A stretch of 64,000 nt of DNA. Source: Cacajao melanocephalus (lineage: Eukaryota > Chordata > Mammalia > Primates > Pitheciidae). The notes under the pieces are model-generated. The model ran no database searches. It was not told where the DNA came from and saw only the letters and a list, made by a program, of their open reading frames with translations. The DNA is taken from the NCBI GenBank assembly GCA_963573385.1, contig CAUYLG010013649.1:1-64000 (forward strand), read 5' to 3'. This document shows, piece after piece, positions 26,352 to 38,805 of the stretch. Every line of letters starts with the position of its first letter. Position 1 is the first letter of the stretch. A program made the translations under genes and the position numbers.

Positions 26352-26514
26352 TTAAAACTATAAACCTCCTAGATTAAAAGAGGATTTTTCCTTGTGACCT
26401 CTTTCCTCCTCTATCATTACCTCAAGTACTCCTACAGTTTTGTTGTTGTATTGAACAATGTGTGATTATCTCTTTTGGTTAGTATGCCCAGAAATTCTAT
26501 ACTTTCCTAATTTT

Positions 26515-26612
26515 ACAATTTTATTTTTTGTAGAGACATGGTCATGCTATGTGGCCCAGGCTGGACTCAAACTCCTGGCCGCAAGGAATCTCACCACCTC
26601 AGACCCACACAG
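26515..26612 (-). repeat. Alu fragment, antisense
   Basis: 'tagagacatggtcatgctat' and 'aggctggactcaaactcctg'; the usual Alu sequence is then lost and C-rich sequence follows. Confidence 0.65.
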
Positions 26613-27058
26613 TCCACGACACAGGCCCCACCCCCCTCATACCCGCCCGAGAAATCATTCCCTTTCAGCTTCAAAGTCAGGCTCTCAGCTGCGTAACAGT
26701 GTGTGGCCTGTGAGCATGACCTGGGAGGCTCTTCCTCAGGCTCTTCCACTTGGCTCTAAGAATAATCAAACAAATTCTTTCTGAATGTCTGGGTTACCTG
26801 TTTTGCTAAAGAAAACAGTGGTTCAATAACATTCTTGTACATACTGGCATGTATATTTGTGGAACTCACTTTTACATGATACATCATTAGAAGTGGACTG
26901 TTACTTGCTGATGATTTTCAAATTTGTACCTGCAGTCTACACTTCTTTTGAACTCCAACTTCATACCAAAATATATCTCATATATACTCATGTCCTTCTC
27001 CACCGTCACCACCCTGGTTGAAGCCACTACAATATTTTGTCTACAATAGATATTTATT

Positions 27059-27298
27059 TCTTTAGAGACAGAGTCTTGCTCTGTCTTCCAGGCTTGAGTG
27101 CAGTAGCATGATCTTGGCTCACTGTAACCTCTGTCTCCTGGGTTCAAGCGGGCACGTCCGGCTAATTTTTGTACTTTTAGTAGAGACAGGGTTTCACCAC
27201 GTTGGCCAGGCTGGCCTTGAACTCCTGACCTCAAGTGAGCTGCCTGCTTCAGCCTCCCAAAGGGTTGGGAATACAGGCACAAGTCACCACACCTGGAT
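27059..27298 (-). repeat. Alu, antisense, internal deletion
   Basis: 'gagacagagtcttgctctgt' to 'caagtcaccacacctgg', lacking about 60 bases after 'gggttcaagcgggc'. Confidence 0.92.
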
Positions 27299-27307
27299 GC
27301 AATAGAT

Positions 27308-27600
27308 TTTTGGGGGGAGGGACAGGGTCTCACTCTGTCACCCAGGCTGGAGTGCAGAGGCATGATCTTGGCTCGCTGCAGCCTTCGCCTCCTGGGTTCA
27401 AGTGAATCTTGTGCCTCAGCCTCCCCAGTAGCTGGAACTACAGGCATGTGCCACCATGACCTGCTCAATTTTGTATTTTTAGTAGAGAGAGGGTTTCACC
27501 ATCTTGCCCAGGCTGGTCTCGAACTCCTGACCTCAAGTGATCCTCCTGCCTCGGGCTCCCAAAGTGCTGACATTACAGGCTTGAGCCACCATAACTGGTC
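27308..27600 (-). repeat. Alu, antisense, adjacent tandem copy
   Basis: 'gggacagggtctcactctgt' to 'gagccaccataactggtc', same orientation as the Alu immediately to its left. Confidence 0.93.
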
Positions 27601-28309
27601 TGTAATAGACTTTTAGTTGCCTTGATTTATAATTTTAAACTATGCTTACTGTAACAAATTAAAGTTTAATGAGCATTTAGATATTTTAAATGTGAATAAT
27701 CTCTTGATCTTTCTTTAACTTCCAAATTAACCAATATTAACTGGTTGGGGCATATTCATGCTTTATGTTATGCTCATACAAAGATATTTTCACTCATAAA
27801 ATATGTGCTGAAAATGTTTACAACCCAATGGGCCAGATATATTATTATGCTAATTTGACTACCAGTGAAGCTAAATAACATCCTCTTCTATTAATTATAT
27901 ACATTATTGGATTATCATTATGCTATTAATTTGTAGGAACTCTTTGTATAGAGGTACCATCTGTTTCTAATTTTCCTCTCATTTGCTTTTTCACTTTTTG
28001 TATCATGTTTATTACCATATATAAACAATTTATTCAGGAAAATTATCTTTTTCATTTATGGTTTTGAGTATTCCTGCTTAAGCAAGTCTCTCCTTAATTC
28101 CTATATCCAAGTTGCACTTGAGAATATTCTTATTTTAACAGTCATGTTTTCAATCTAAATAGATGTTAAAATTTGTACTTTTTAGCAAATGGTAATGAAG
28201 TGGTTTAACTTTTTTATGGATTATCATGTAGACAGCTAATGTAATTCTCATCTTAATTGAAAACCTATTTCATCATTTACTAAATAACGATTTAATCCAG
28301 TGTCCAGAT

Positions 28310-29135
28310 CTTGGTTTCTAAATACAGTTCTTCTTTAAGAGCAAAACAGGGCTCCTTGGAAAAATGGCTGATTCTACATCTGTGGTGGAGAAAATACAAG
28401 ATGAGCCTAAAGCATCTTGTACTGCCAGAAATTAAAGAAGTGCTCAGAAGACAGAAGAATTGGGGGATGTGTCAAAAAGACAAAGAAGCCAACATGAAAA
28501 AAATTTCCAATGGTCAAAGGTGGAACCATTTGAACTACAAAATATATAAGGTAGTATTGAATACACCAAATGAATATACTATACAATGGGAAAAATAGTA
28601 ACAAGTAACTTTACAGTGGAGAAATCTGGCAAACGAAATCTTTATCAACTAATTGTTAACATCAAGAGTGATGTGGTGGATATTATACATGTCCTGATAT
28701 GGTGTGATGAGAAAAGTCACTTGATTCCTGTAATAATCTTTCCAAAAAACCCAGAATCCCAATCTAGTCCTGAAAATGACAAACCCAGAATGGGGGTCAT
28801 TCTACAAGATATGAGGCCAGGACTCCTCAAGAATATCAATGTCGTGAAAACAAAATGAGAAACTGACAAATGACAATGGGGAGATAACTAAATGTAATGT
28901 GGCACCCTTGACTGGTTACTGGAATAAAAAGAACCTTAAGTAGAAAAATTGGTGAAATTCAAATATCTCAATTCAGGTAACAATGTGCATATATTGGTTT
29001 CTTGGTTTTTGCAAATATACTATGGTAAGAAATTAACAATAGAAAAACCAGATGAGAGGTGTAAGGGAGCTAAGTAGCTCTGCAAACTTCCCATAAATTT
29101 AAAATTATTCCAAAAATAAAGTTTAAAAAACATAT
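28310..29135 (+). repeat. L1M-type 3' end
   Basis: 'attggtgaaattcaaatatc', 'gtaagaaattaacaatagaa' and 'cccataaatttaaaattatt' follow the common 3' tail of old mammalian L1. The part before about 28860 is less certain and has short open frames with no known domain. Confidence 0.55.
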
Positions 29136-29539
29136 CCATAAAGGCCTGGATTTTTTCTATTTGCTTATCTTAGTTCACTAGATTACTTGTATTTATAGAT
29201 AGGTAGTTATAGTTTTGAGGCATAAAATTCATACAGCAAAGTGCAAAAATGTTCTTACAAAAATGATTTTACAAATGTACACACAATTGTAACCACCATC
29301 CAGGTGGCTATATACAATTCTATCAACCAGAAGGTCCCTTATGTCCCAACCCAACTAATAATCACCACCGTGACCTGAGGTGATCACTATTTTGAGTCAA
29401 AATAATTAATGTTGCATTCTTTGAACTTCACATAAACGGAATCAGACTATATACCTGTTTGTGTCCTGTATGGTCGACCTCCATCAATGTTCCACATATA
29501 CTTAAAAATACTGTGCATTATGTTGTTGGGTAGATTACT

Positions 29540-31250
29540 CTTTAGGTGTCAATTAAATCAAGTTGATTTTCAATTCTATATTATTTTCTACAGCTTGCAT
29601 CAAAAGTGTAGAAATTTCTTACTGTGGATCCGTTTTTGTCTCCATTAGTTTTTGCTTTGTGTCTTTTGAAGCTTAGTAGGTTTATACATGTTTGAGACTG
29701 ATTGATAGACTCCTTCAACATGAAAGGACCTTTGTTACCTTAATGCTCAAATTTTTCCAAAATTAATGTAACCACTCCAGGTTTCTATTTCTTCAGATCA
29801 TTTTATCACAGTTTACATTTTCCATATTTTTGTTTGCAGCCTATTTGTGTCTTTATGTCTCCAGTAAGTTTCTTGTAAGAGCACATAGTCTTGCTTCTTT
29901 TACCCAGTGTGACAATGCTGTCTTGCAACTGGGGTGTTTAATCATTACACTTAGTGTGATTATGAGTATGGCTGGGTTTCTCTAATTTGCTCATTTCCTG
30001 TCTCTGGTTTCTTTTGGAGCAAGTATTTATGATTTCACTTTCCTTCCTACTTTATAGGCTTAACTCTTACATATGCTTAGGGTTGCTTTGGTATTTACAG
30101 TACCCTTCAAGATGATGTGCCAATCTGTGTACAGTAAAACTTTTCAATAGTGCACTTCCACTTCTCCCCCCTGACCTATGTGCTATTGTTGCTGTATATT
30201 TTACTTAATAGTATTAAGTTCCATAATTTGTTTTAGTCAATCACCTTCCAAAGAGACTAAGGTTTGTACTTCACATGTATTTTCAAAAGATATTTTCACC
30301 ATGTACAGAATATCAGACTGGTAGATTTTCTTTCAGTACGTTAAGCGGTTGCGCCATCCTCTGGCTTACATTGAGTTTGACAAGTCAGGTGTCATCCTTA
30401 CAACTGTTCCTCTACACAGTACATTATTCCCCCCCACCCCCTTCCCTTTGGTTGCCTTAAGATTTTATCACTATTTTCCATCTTCATGTTTCCTATGCTT
30501 GTGGTAGTTTCCTCAAAGGCACAGGATTTCCTTATAGATGGACTCATCTGAAGAAATCTTGAAGAGAAACTTCTACAGATTTCCAGAGACATCGGTGAAT
30601 ATCTCCTCTCTCATATTCTATTAACTTTAGTGGCCTTGTGCTTTCTGCCCACCCCCTTCCCCTCAACTCAGGAAGATCGCAGAGGTCCACCCAGGTAGCT
30701 CCCAGTGATGTGTCCCAGAAATTCTCTCAAGGGAGTAAGCTGGAAGCATTAATAGGACTCATCCTGTTTTCCTTTCTCCAGTACCTCTCCTCCACAGCTT
30801 TACACTGATGTACTGAAAAATGCTGCTTGATACATTTAGTTGAGTTTGTTACAGGTTGAAGGGTAAATCTTGGCCTGAAGAACTCTTCTGCTCTTTTCTC
30901 TGAATTATGTTTGATCTGCCATTATTTTCCCGTATTCTTGAAAGCTTAATTGATCTAATTTTCCCTAATATAGGCTTCCAAAGTCACACTATTCCAAGCA
31001 CTGCTTTAGGTGAATCTCACAGGTGTTCATAAATTTTATTTTCATTCAAAAAAATCTCACCGCTATTTGTTGACCCATGGGGATGTTTAATTCCAAATGT
31101 TTACTTTTCATTCTTATTTCCAAACTGTTCTTATTCCGAAAATACATCTTACAAATATACAATTTGTTCTGTGAATTTATCTTAACCCTGATAATCCAGA
31201 TTAATTGGAGTGCATAATCCACTTATAGATATGGCAGTTTAACTGGCTTG
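29540..31250 (-). repeat. old L1M ORF2 region, antisense
   Basis: 'agtttcttgtaagagcacat', 'ctggggtgtttaatcattac' and 'gcgccatcctctggcttaca' align by eye with the antisense L1 ORF2 body. Decayed, no intact frame. Confidence 0.55.
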
Positions 31251-31629
31251 CTGTTTTCTCTCTTAAAAAACTAATTTGTATTAATCATTTTCATTATTCC
31301 ATTTTTTTCCCCTGTACTTTTTGTTATACCTTTATTATTCTTTTAATGGTTATGGAGATTAAAATATGGTTCCATGATTTGAGTTTACCTTTAGTAGTAC
31401 TACTCCATTTACTGAGGAATGAATCTCACAATGGCTCAAACTACCTACTTCCACTTCTTTTATTTCCACATTTTAAACGTCGTAAAACACTGTTGGTCTT
31501 TGTCATGTAGTTACCCTAATATTTAGTGCTGTTTTGATCATATAAATTCTAATAACTTTAATTTGCTTAAGCAAGACTTCTTACTATCCCCTTCCCATCC
31601 AGTATGCTTCTTTCTGATCTATGCTCCAA

Positions 31630-31990
31630 GCAGTGGCCAATTTGTTTGTATTAAAACTAACTAGGTCACTTAAAACTGTTTAATATTTTCCAACTGTTCT
31701 TTGCATACAATGTAAATTCCCTTCTATGGTTCACCAGGCTTGCATGACAGGTCCTCTAACTCTACAACCCTTAGACCATTTTTTCCCAAGCCATTTACTG
31801 GCTCATCATTTCCAAGAGCAGACTTAGCTCCCCTGGCACTGAACTCTGAGAATTCAGCTACCAAGTATAATTTGCCGGACCCCAAGGTCTTATACTTACT
31901 GTCCTAAGAGTAGTATACACCTATACGTTTTGTGTCCTTCACAGGGCCAATCAGATTTGTTCTCCTTGCTTCAATCAATGCACTTAACAT
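31630..31990 (+). repeat. L2-like sequence
   Basis: 'gttctttgcatacaatgtaa' and 'ttcaccaggcttgcatgaca' recall L2; low similarity. Confidence 0.4.
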
Positions 31991-33363
31991 TAGTTCACTG
32001 CCTAGCATGAACAATTCGTAAGTATGTTTAAATGTTCATAGTGTGAATATTCTAATTTTTCAGATATTCTCAAGTTAGCCTCTAAAAGGGCTGGGCTAAC
32101 TTATCCTCTAATGAAAAAGATCAGAGATTTTACAAAAATAGATCATACTGATTCAAACAGCCCCAGCAAATATAATCAGAGGGGCACTAAGCAATGATAC
32201 CAGAATGCAGTGGTACCTAAAAAATGAATTTTTAATGTATAATATTAAGTGTTAAATGTCTTTAGAGTCCTTGGACAAGACTTTCTTTTGCATCTACGTT
32301 AACTATAAACCCTGACATCTGCTTCCCTCCTACCCTTTACCAACAGATGAAGTCTCCAAATGTAGAGGAAACATAGTTTAGGTTTGCCAATTTCCAATGG
32401 CTTTACCAAATTTGTAGGTTAAACATTGTTATGTCTCTCGTATCAGTGCTTCAAAATGTTTTTCACGGTAAGGCACCTGCCTTAGACTTTATAATACAGA
32501 ATACTTTATGGGAGGCCTGAATTTAAACATTTTCATTATCACTAATTTGAGGAAAAAACACAAAACATAACTTTCATTGTTCTATTTTTTTCTTCCTTCT
32601 TAGCACTCTTCTATACTAGGGTTTTAGCACCACAGGTACTAGGTGTGCAGCCTGAGACTACTGATGTAGAGTCTACCAGTCTCTTTCGGTAGAATTAACT
32701 ACATTCTCCTTAACATTTCTCTCTCTTTTTTTGTGATTCTACGGCATCAATAATAACAAATAGGATACACAATTCTGAGTGTGATATAGCGCAACACAAT
32801 CTTGTAATACTAATTGCACTATTTACAAAGGTTGAAATATCTCCTATTCTCATATCACAGTTGCTAACGTCACTTTAAAATTCTTAGGCTCTAATACGTT
32901 ATTCAGATCATAAGAATACAGATAATTTATTTTCCCATTCTGATACAGGGAAAAAATTGCTGAAAAAGCAACATTTTCAACAGGTTCACAGTCAACAGCT
33001 AGACTAGAGGTAACAGTGTCACTTACAGAGTTCATATGAGGATAGACTGTAATTAACTGGATTTGCTTCATCCAAACTGAACACTTCCATTTTGATTTTG
33101 ACTTTCAGGTATTTATTTCATTACTTATCACACGAACAGCTCATTAACAGTTAGCGTTATGTATATAAGCCAAAATAAATGTCTTAGTTGTGTGTAATAA
33201 AATATAAGTTGGCATACTCTAAGTAGAAAATTGAGGACAATAAAGTTTATTTACATGTTCTAGAGGCATCTATCCTCTATTGAAGTACAGCTGGATGAAT
33301 ACCTTCAAAGATTTTTGGGCTTGTGAAGACATGGCCTTCTTGGACATAAGAAACAGAAAAAAG

Positions 33364-33498
33364 CTGGGCATGGTAGCTCACGCCTATAATCCCAGCACTT
33401 TGGGAGGCTGGAGGAGGATCACTTAAGGCTAGGAGTTTCAGACCAGCCTGGCCAACAGAGTGAGACCGTCTCTAAAATAAAGATTAAAAAAAAAAAAG
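33364..33498 (+). repeat. Free left Alu monomer (FLAM-like)
   Basis: 'gctgggcatggtagctcacg' to an A-rich tail, a single arm only. Confidence 0.85.
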
Positions 33499-34494
33499 TT
33501 TCTTCTGACACAAGTTTAATGACGGTCACAATGGTCTCTATCTTACAAAGCTTTAACTTCAGAATAAAAACTCCTTTCACAAAGAATGCTTTCCAGTGGA
33601 AAAAAAAAGCATTTATTATTCTGTATCAGTAATGAGGAAAAAATACAACTGATCGAAACCTTGAGAAAGTTAACAGATATTAACTGACCCTCATCAAACA
33701 TCGAGTGCTTGCTATAATGACAAGACCCTATGCTAAGGGAGAGGGATATTGGGGAAGGAGAAACTCAGGATTTTCACCAAATTCCCATGGAAACTGAAGA
33801 GAAACCAGGGATGGCATCCTAGTATTCTGAATTGAGTCATGAAGGTTAAAAAGGAATGGTAGTGGGGTATGTGTAGGGCATTTCAGGTGTAAGAAACTTG
33901 TACTAAGATGAAACCTATTACTAGTTCAGCATAGCTAATGTAGTTAGTGTACCTAAGTATGCTAGAATTGGGAGGTGGGAGTAGTGTGAGTCTTGAAAAA
34001 AACCTGAAACTTTTTACTATATGCAAAAGGATTATAGTTTAATTCTGAAAGCCACGAAAAGGCACTGAAAGGCTTTAAGCAAAGAAATAACTGGAACTAA
34101 ATTGCTTGTTAGTTAAGAGCATTCTAGCATCAGAGTGATGAGAACATTAATGCTTGGTGAAACAAATTCACTTAGCAAATACTACTAAAATCCTACTCTA
34201 TGCCAAATGACCATTTAGGAAGAATCTGCAATATCCTAGCCTACAAATGAAAGTAGTGGTAGTGTCAACAGAAGAGTATTGGTTTGAGAATTAAGAAGCA
34301 GAATTCTCAGTTCTAAGTAAATGAGATTTTGTTTGGCATAGGAAGGCAAAAAGGAAATCTAAAAGGATTCTCGTTACTGATAATAATGTTTATCAATATG
34401 AAATACAACATGAGATACAGGTTTGGTGGACAGAGGATTTAGAGAATTTAGGTAACAGTAAAATTGCTTGTTTGACATGGGAAGGGAGATACAT

Positions 34495-34628
34495 GCCAGG
34501 TGTAGTGGCTCACACCTATAATCCTAGCACCTTGGGAGGCCAAGGCAGGAAGATCGCTTGAGTCCAGGTATTCGAGGCCAGCCTGGGCAACACTGCAAGA
34601 CCCATCTTCATAAAAAATAAAAATAAAG
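34495..34628 (+). repeat. Free left Alu monomer (FLAM-like)
   Basis: 'gccaggtgtagtggctcaca' to 'aaaaaataaaaataaag', single arm. Confidence 0.85.
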
Positions 34629-34757
34629 AGAAATACACAGAAGGCAGCTAGATATATGGCTCTAGTGCTCTATAAAGAGTAAGTGGGAAATAGGCATCTG
34701 AGAATGTATACACACATGCACAGATATAGACTTTATATATGTCTTCACGTAAAACTT

Positions 34758-35044
34758 AAATCCTAAGTTTTACAAAGAGAATAACCTTAGCTCGCCTTTC
34801 TTATCTATAAACTTGTCCTTCAAGACTGCCCAGTAAACTCGTTAACAGTTTGCCTCTTCATTCAGGCAAAGCTGTTCCTATTTTATGAGAGGCTTTATCT
34901 CTAACCCGAAGAACAAAAGGCCCTCTGTATTCATAGGTTCTGTATCCAGTATCCATAGATTCAACAATTGCAAATTAAAAACATTCAAAGGAAATGAAAA
35001 CGCTACAAAATTCCAAAGACAATACTCTCCACAGGGTATTATGC
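34758..35044 (+). repeat. local direct duplication, copy A
   Basis: About 287 bases closely matching 35570-35844. The right part includes the first portion of a Tigger-type element ('ggccctctgtattcataggt'). Confidence 0.85.
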
Positions 35045-35569
35045 ACGTGTGTATATGTATTAAATATCTGTAGACATGGTGAAAGGATAAAAACTGGCAA
35101 TATTGGCTGTATACTTATGTGCCATTATTATTTAGAATTCCTACAAGGTAGAACTGTCACTTTCATTTTACAGGTGTAACAATTTAGGCATAAAGAATGT
35201 CCCAAGTCATTTACTTACCATGAACTAAAAACTGAAGTCAGGCACTTTGACTCCAGCAGAAGAAAGAGAGCAACCAAGTATCACTGACAATTCTACCACT
35301 GCATCACACTCATTAACTTTATCTCCCATTACATTTACATTGCAGGTACTTAGCCTTTGTGATAATCTTGTTGGTAACAGGACACAAATGTTTCATTTTA
35401 AGGTAGGTGCAAAAATCTCATTGTTCTGTGTTCAACACTTAGGTATTCAAATCATCAGTTTGTAGTCAATATTCACTGTGGTGCAGTTTAATTCCAACAG
35501 CATTATTACAAAGTTCCCTTTCTCTGAGGTTTCCCACAGCCATGGTACTTTTAGTTCCCTAAAAACATC

Positions 35570-35844
35570 AAATCTTAAGTTTTGCAAAGAGAATAACCTT
35601 AGCTCGCCTTTCTTATCTATAAACTTGTCCTTCAAGACTGCCCAGTCAACTCCTTAAGAGTTTGCCTCTTTATTCAGGCAAAGCTGTTCCTATTTTATGA
35701 GGCTTTATCTCTAACCTGAAGAACAATAGGCCCTCTATATTCATGGGTTCTGCATCCAGTATCCATGGATTCAACAAATACTCAAAGGAAAAGAAACCTA
35801 CAAAATTCCAAAGATAATACTGAATTTGCCACAAGGTATTATGC
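35570..35844 (+). repeat. local direct duplication, copy B
   Basis: About 275 bases matching copy A with scattered substitutions and small gaps; shared blocks include 'gagaataaccttagctcgcc' and 'attcaggcaaagctgttcct'. Confidence 0.85.
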
Positions 35845-36033
35845 TGATTCTACGTGAAGTACCATATAGCATTGTATTAGGGTTACTCTAGAGATTTAAA
35901 GTATATGAGAGGATATACGTAAGTTACATGAAAATATCATATTGTTTTATACAAGGGACTTGAGCATCCCTAAATTTTGGTATCTGTGGGTGATGCTGGA
36001 ACCAATTCCCTACAGACACTTAAGTACAACTGT
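35728..36033 (+). mobile_element. Tigger-type DNA transposon relic
   Basis: Starts 'aggccctctatattcatggg' and ends with complementary 'tttggtatctgtgggtgatg' and 'acttaagtacaactgtac', the layout of a short TcMar-Tigger element. Its first part also lies in duplication copy A. Confidence 0.65.
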
Positions 36034-36989
36034 ACTTTATAAGAGCTTTCTCCCACTAAATTGAGGTTAAGGGGAGGGGATGTTCTACGTATTTTTTGCT
36101 TCAAATTTAGGTATTTTTATTTCTTTGACTAAACTTGTATAGCTTTCCTCAAAATCTTTTTAGATACATTTTAATCATGCATTGAAGTATTTAGAATTTA
36201 CCAAGTCGTTAACATTTTTCTTATCCCGGCACCTTTCATTTTGCTAAATAAATATTTAGTAACTATTACTAGATGTTTATTTTTTATATCCGTGTATAAT
36301 GTTACAAAACCCTTATTTAAGCAGCCATGTAGTTCAATGTGGCTGGGAAAAAAAAAAACCCATTAAGTGTTTACTGCTCACTCAGTAACTACAAACTTGC
36401 CTGTAATACAATCTGAACCCATCCCTCCATATACTATAATTAACTGTGGAGGCTCCCATTTAATGTTGAAGGGACTCCCCACCACCTTGCCACAGCTCTA
36501 GACTCCATTTTTTCTCCTATTTGATACCTCTCCAACAATTCTTCCCTCCCTCTCTCCATCATCTACTTTTCCCACTATCAGAGAATAGAGGCTTGTGAAA
36601 GGTCACAGAAACCAATCTGAAAGAACTCCCAATGGCCCAAACTGAAACAAACTGAACAACGAAATAAATAACGAGCATAAAATAAACAAACCTGAGTACA
36701 TGGATATATAAAACAAATGGAGACAAACCTTTCTTATAGAAAAATTCCAAATACTGTGTCGATACCTAACCCCAAAAGGATGCAGAACTTAATTCCACCA
36801 TCTTACTATGATGATGGGCTACACTCAGTATAACTTGATTTGAAAGAATAAGAGTAGGTAAAAGGAGAAAGAATAACTTCAACAGTGAATCAGGGTAAAC
36901 TCTATCTTAACCAAATGATGCAAGTTAACAGTCCCAGTGAAGTCACAGGGTTATCATGTACCCTACATGGGAAGTGACGAAAAAGATAC

Positions 36990-37420
36990 TTTTCCTCTGT
37001 GGTGTTCTCTGAAAACTCCATAATCCCAATCTAATCATGAGAAAAACCAGTCAAATACAGAATGCAGTGGTGGGCATTCTAGAGCTGGCCAGTACTCACT
37101 CTGATTGTGAAAGTCATCAAAAATGAGGAAAGAACGAAAAACTGTCGTAGAACAGAGGAGAGTAGGAAGATATTAGTAGTACAATGTGGTACTCTAGATT
37201 ATGAAATATCTTAAAGGGAAAAATGGTAAAATTCAAATAAAATCTGTAATGTAATTAACAGTAATACTCCAATGTTGGTTTCGGTTTTGAGAAATATAAA
37301 TACCTGGTAATATAAGATGCTAATGACCGTAGAAGCTTGGTGGGGGCATATGAGAACTGTCTGTACAATCTTTGCAACTTTCCATAAATCGAAAGTCATC
37401 CAAATAGTGTTTGTCTAACC
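36990..37420 (+). repeat. L1M-type 3' end
   Basis: 'atggtaaaattcaaataaaa', 'actccaatgttggtttcggt' and 'ctttgcaactttccataaat' match the same tail type as at 28.9-29.1 kb. Confidence 0.6.
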
Positions 37421-37559
37421 TCCCTACCTATAATTGGCTGAAATTAAATATTCTCTACAAAATTACCAGACTAAAAAAACTTTGGCTTAGCAATTTCACA
37501 TTTATTTTCTCAAAGAGATTTGGCTTTTATTAGACATAATACTGAAATCTGCCATCACG

Positions 37560-37715
37560 TTTGGGAATGAATCCCTACTTTGCTATTCCTGTGGCCTCCT
37601 TGGGCAAGGCTTTAATTTCCCTGTGCTTTAACCCTTGTTTTCGTAAAACAGAAGATATGCAATAGTATATATCCTCACAATATCACAGGGAGAATTACAT
37701 AATGCCTGCAAATCT
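37560..37715 (+). repeat. MIR-like SINE
   Basis: 'ctccttgggcaaggctttaa' and 'tcacagggagaattacataa' fit MIR. Confidence 0.5.
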
Positions 37716-37772
37716 CTCTCTCTCACTCACAAACACACGAAACTTTTAGTTAAAACTGTCTACTCAAATTAT

Positions 37773-37773
<1 letters not shown>

Positions 37774-37830
<57 letters not shown>
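37774..37830 (+). repeat. (CA)n microsatellite
   Basis: About 28 uninterrupted CA units. Confidence 0.97.
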
Positions 37831-37833
<3 letters not shown>

Positions 37834-37851
37834 CTGTCTTTTAGTTAACTG

Positions 37852-38098
<247 letters not shown>

Positions 38099-38758
38099 TT
38101 CAACAAACCCATCTACTCAAATACATACACACACACACACACACACTTAAAATTTCTTTAAATAACATTTTAAAACACTTAACCCTTATGCCAAAAACAG
38201 GGAGGAAAGTGGTGAAATTCTCTACCTTCTTACCAACATCCAATACCAGCTATGTATGCCAGATAGCAAGGAGGAGACGAGATGGTTTCAAAGACCTAAT
38301 TTAGCTTGGTAATTGTGCCTAGAGATCTAGTTCTAAACTTGGACATTTATTACCAGGTATCATTCAATATTGTTTAGGTGAAAGGATTCCAAATAGAAAC
38401 TTAAGAAAACTTAGCTGTTAAGTGGACTGTCGAGTGCTTTACATAGGATGACAGTTTAAGAGTAATTCAGGAAGCACACTATGATACGCTATTTTACCAC
38501 ATGGAATAAGGGATGTAATGTTCTGGCAAGAAGTGTGCAACTAATTTAGGAGCTCTCTATTTAAAAAGAAAAAAAAAAGGTTAAAATAAAAAATTCTGAG
38601 GTTGCAGTGATAATGGCTTTGGAATTTAAAATACCAAGCACTCCTATATAAAAGGTAGGTGAATATAAAGAGTGTAAAAACTTAACAAATCAAAGGTAAC
38701 AAACGAAACTGTAATTAGTTTAAAAATGAACATTAGATCACAGCTTAAAAATCTCTAG

Positions 38759-38805
38759 TTTATTTCTAACAAACACCACTTGATGCTTGACTCACAGGCT
38801 TTATT
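38759..38805 (-). terminator. ZRANB2: ZRANB2 polyadenylation signals (two AATAAA)
   Basis: AATAAA on the minus strand at 38805-38800 is followed about 20 bases later by the GT-rich GTGGTGTTTGTT, a good downstream element, implying cleavage near 38785. A second AATAAA is at 38764-38759. Confidence 0.6.

Noticed and set aside
26887..27468. 193-codon minus-strand open frame
   Set aside because: Most of it is Alu sequence read through two adjacent Alus; typical Alu-derived peptide, not a gene.
28311..28858. Open frames of 95 and 90 codons, considered as a processed pseudogene
   Set aside because: No recognisable protein family, and the sequence runs straight into an L1M-type 3' tail, so an old LINE is the simpler reading.
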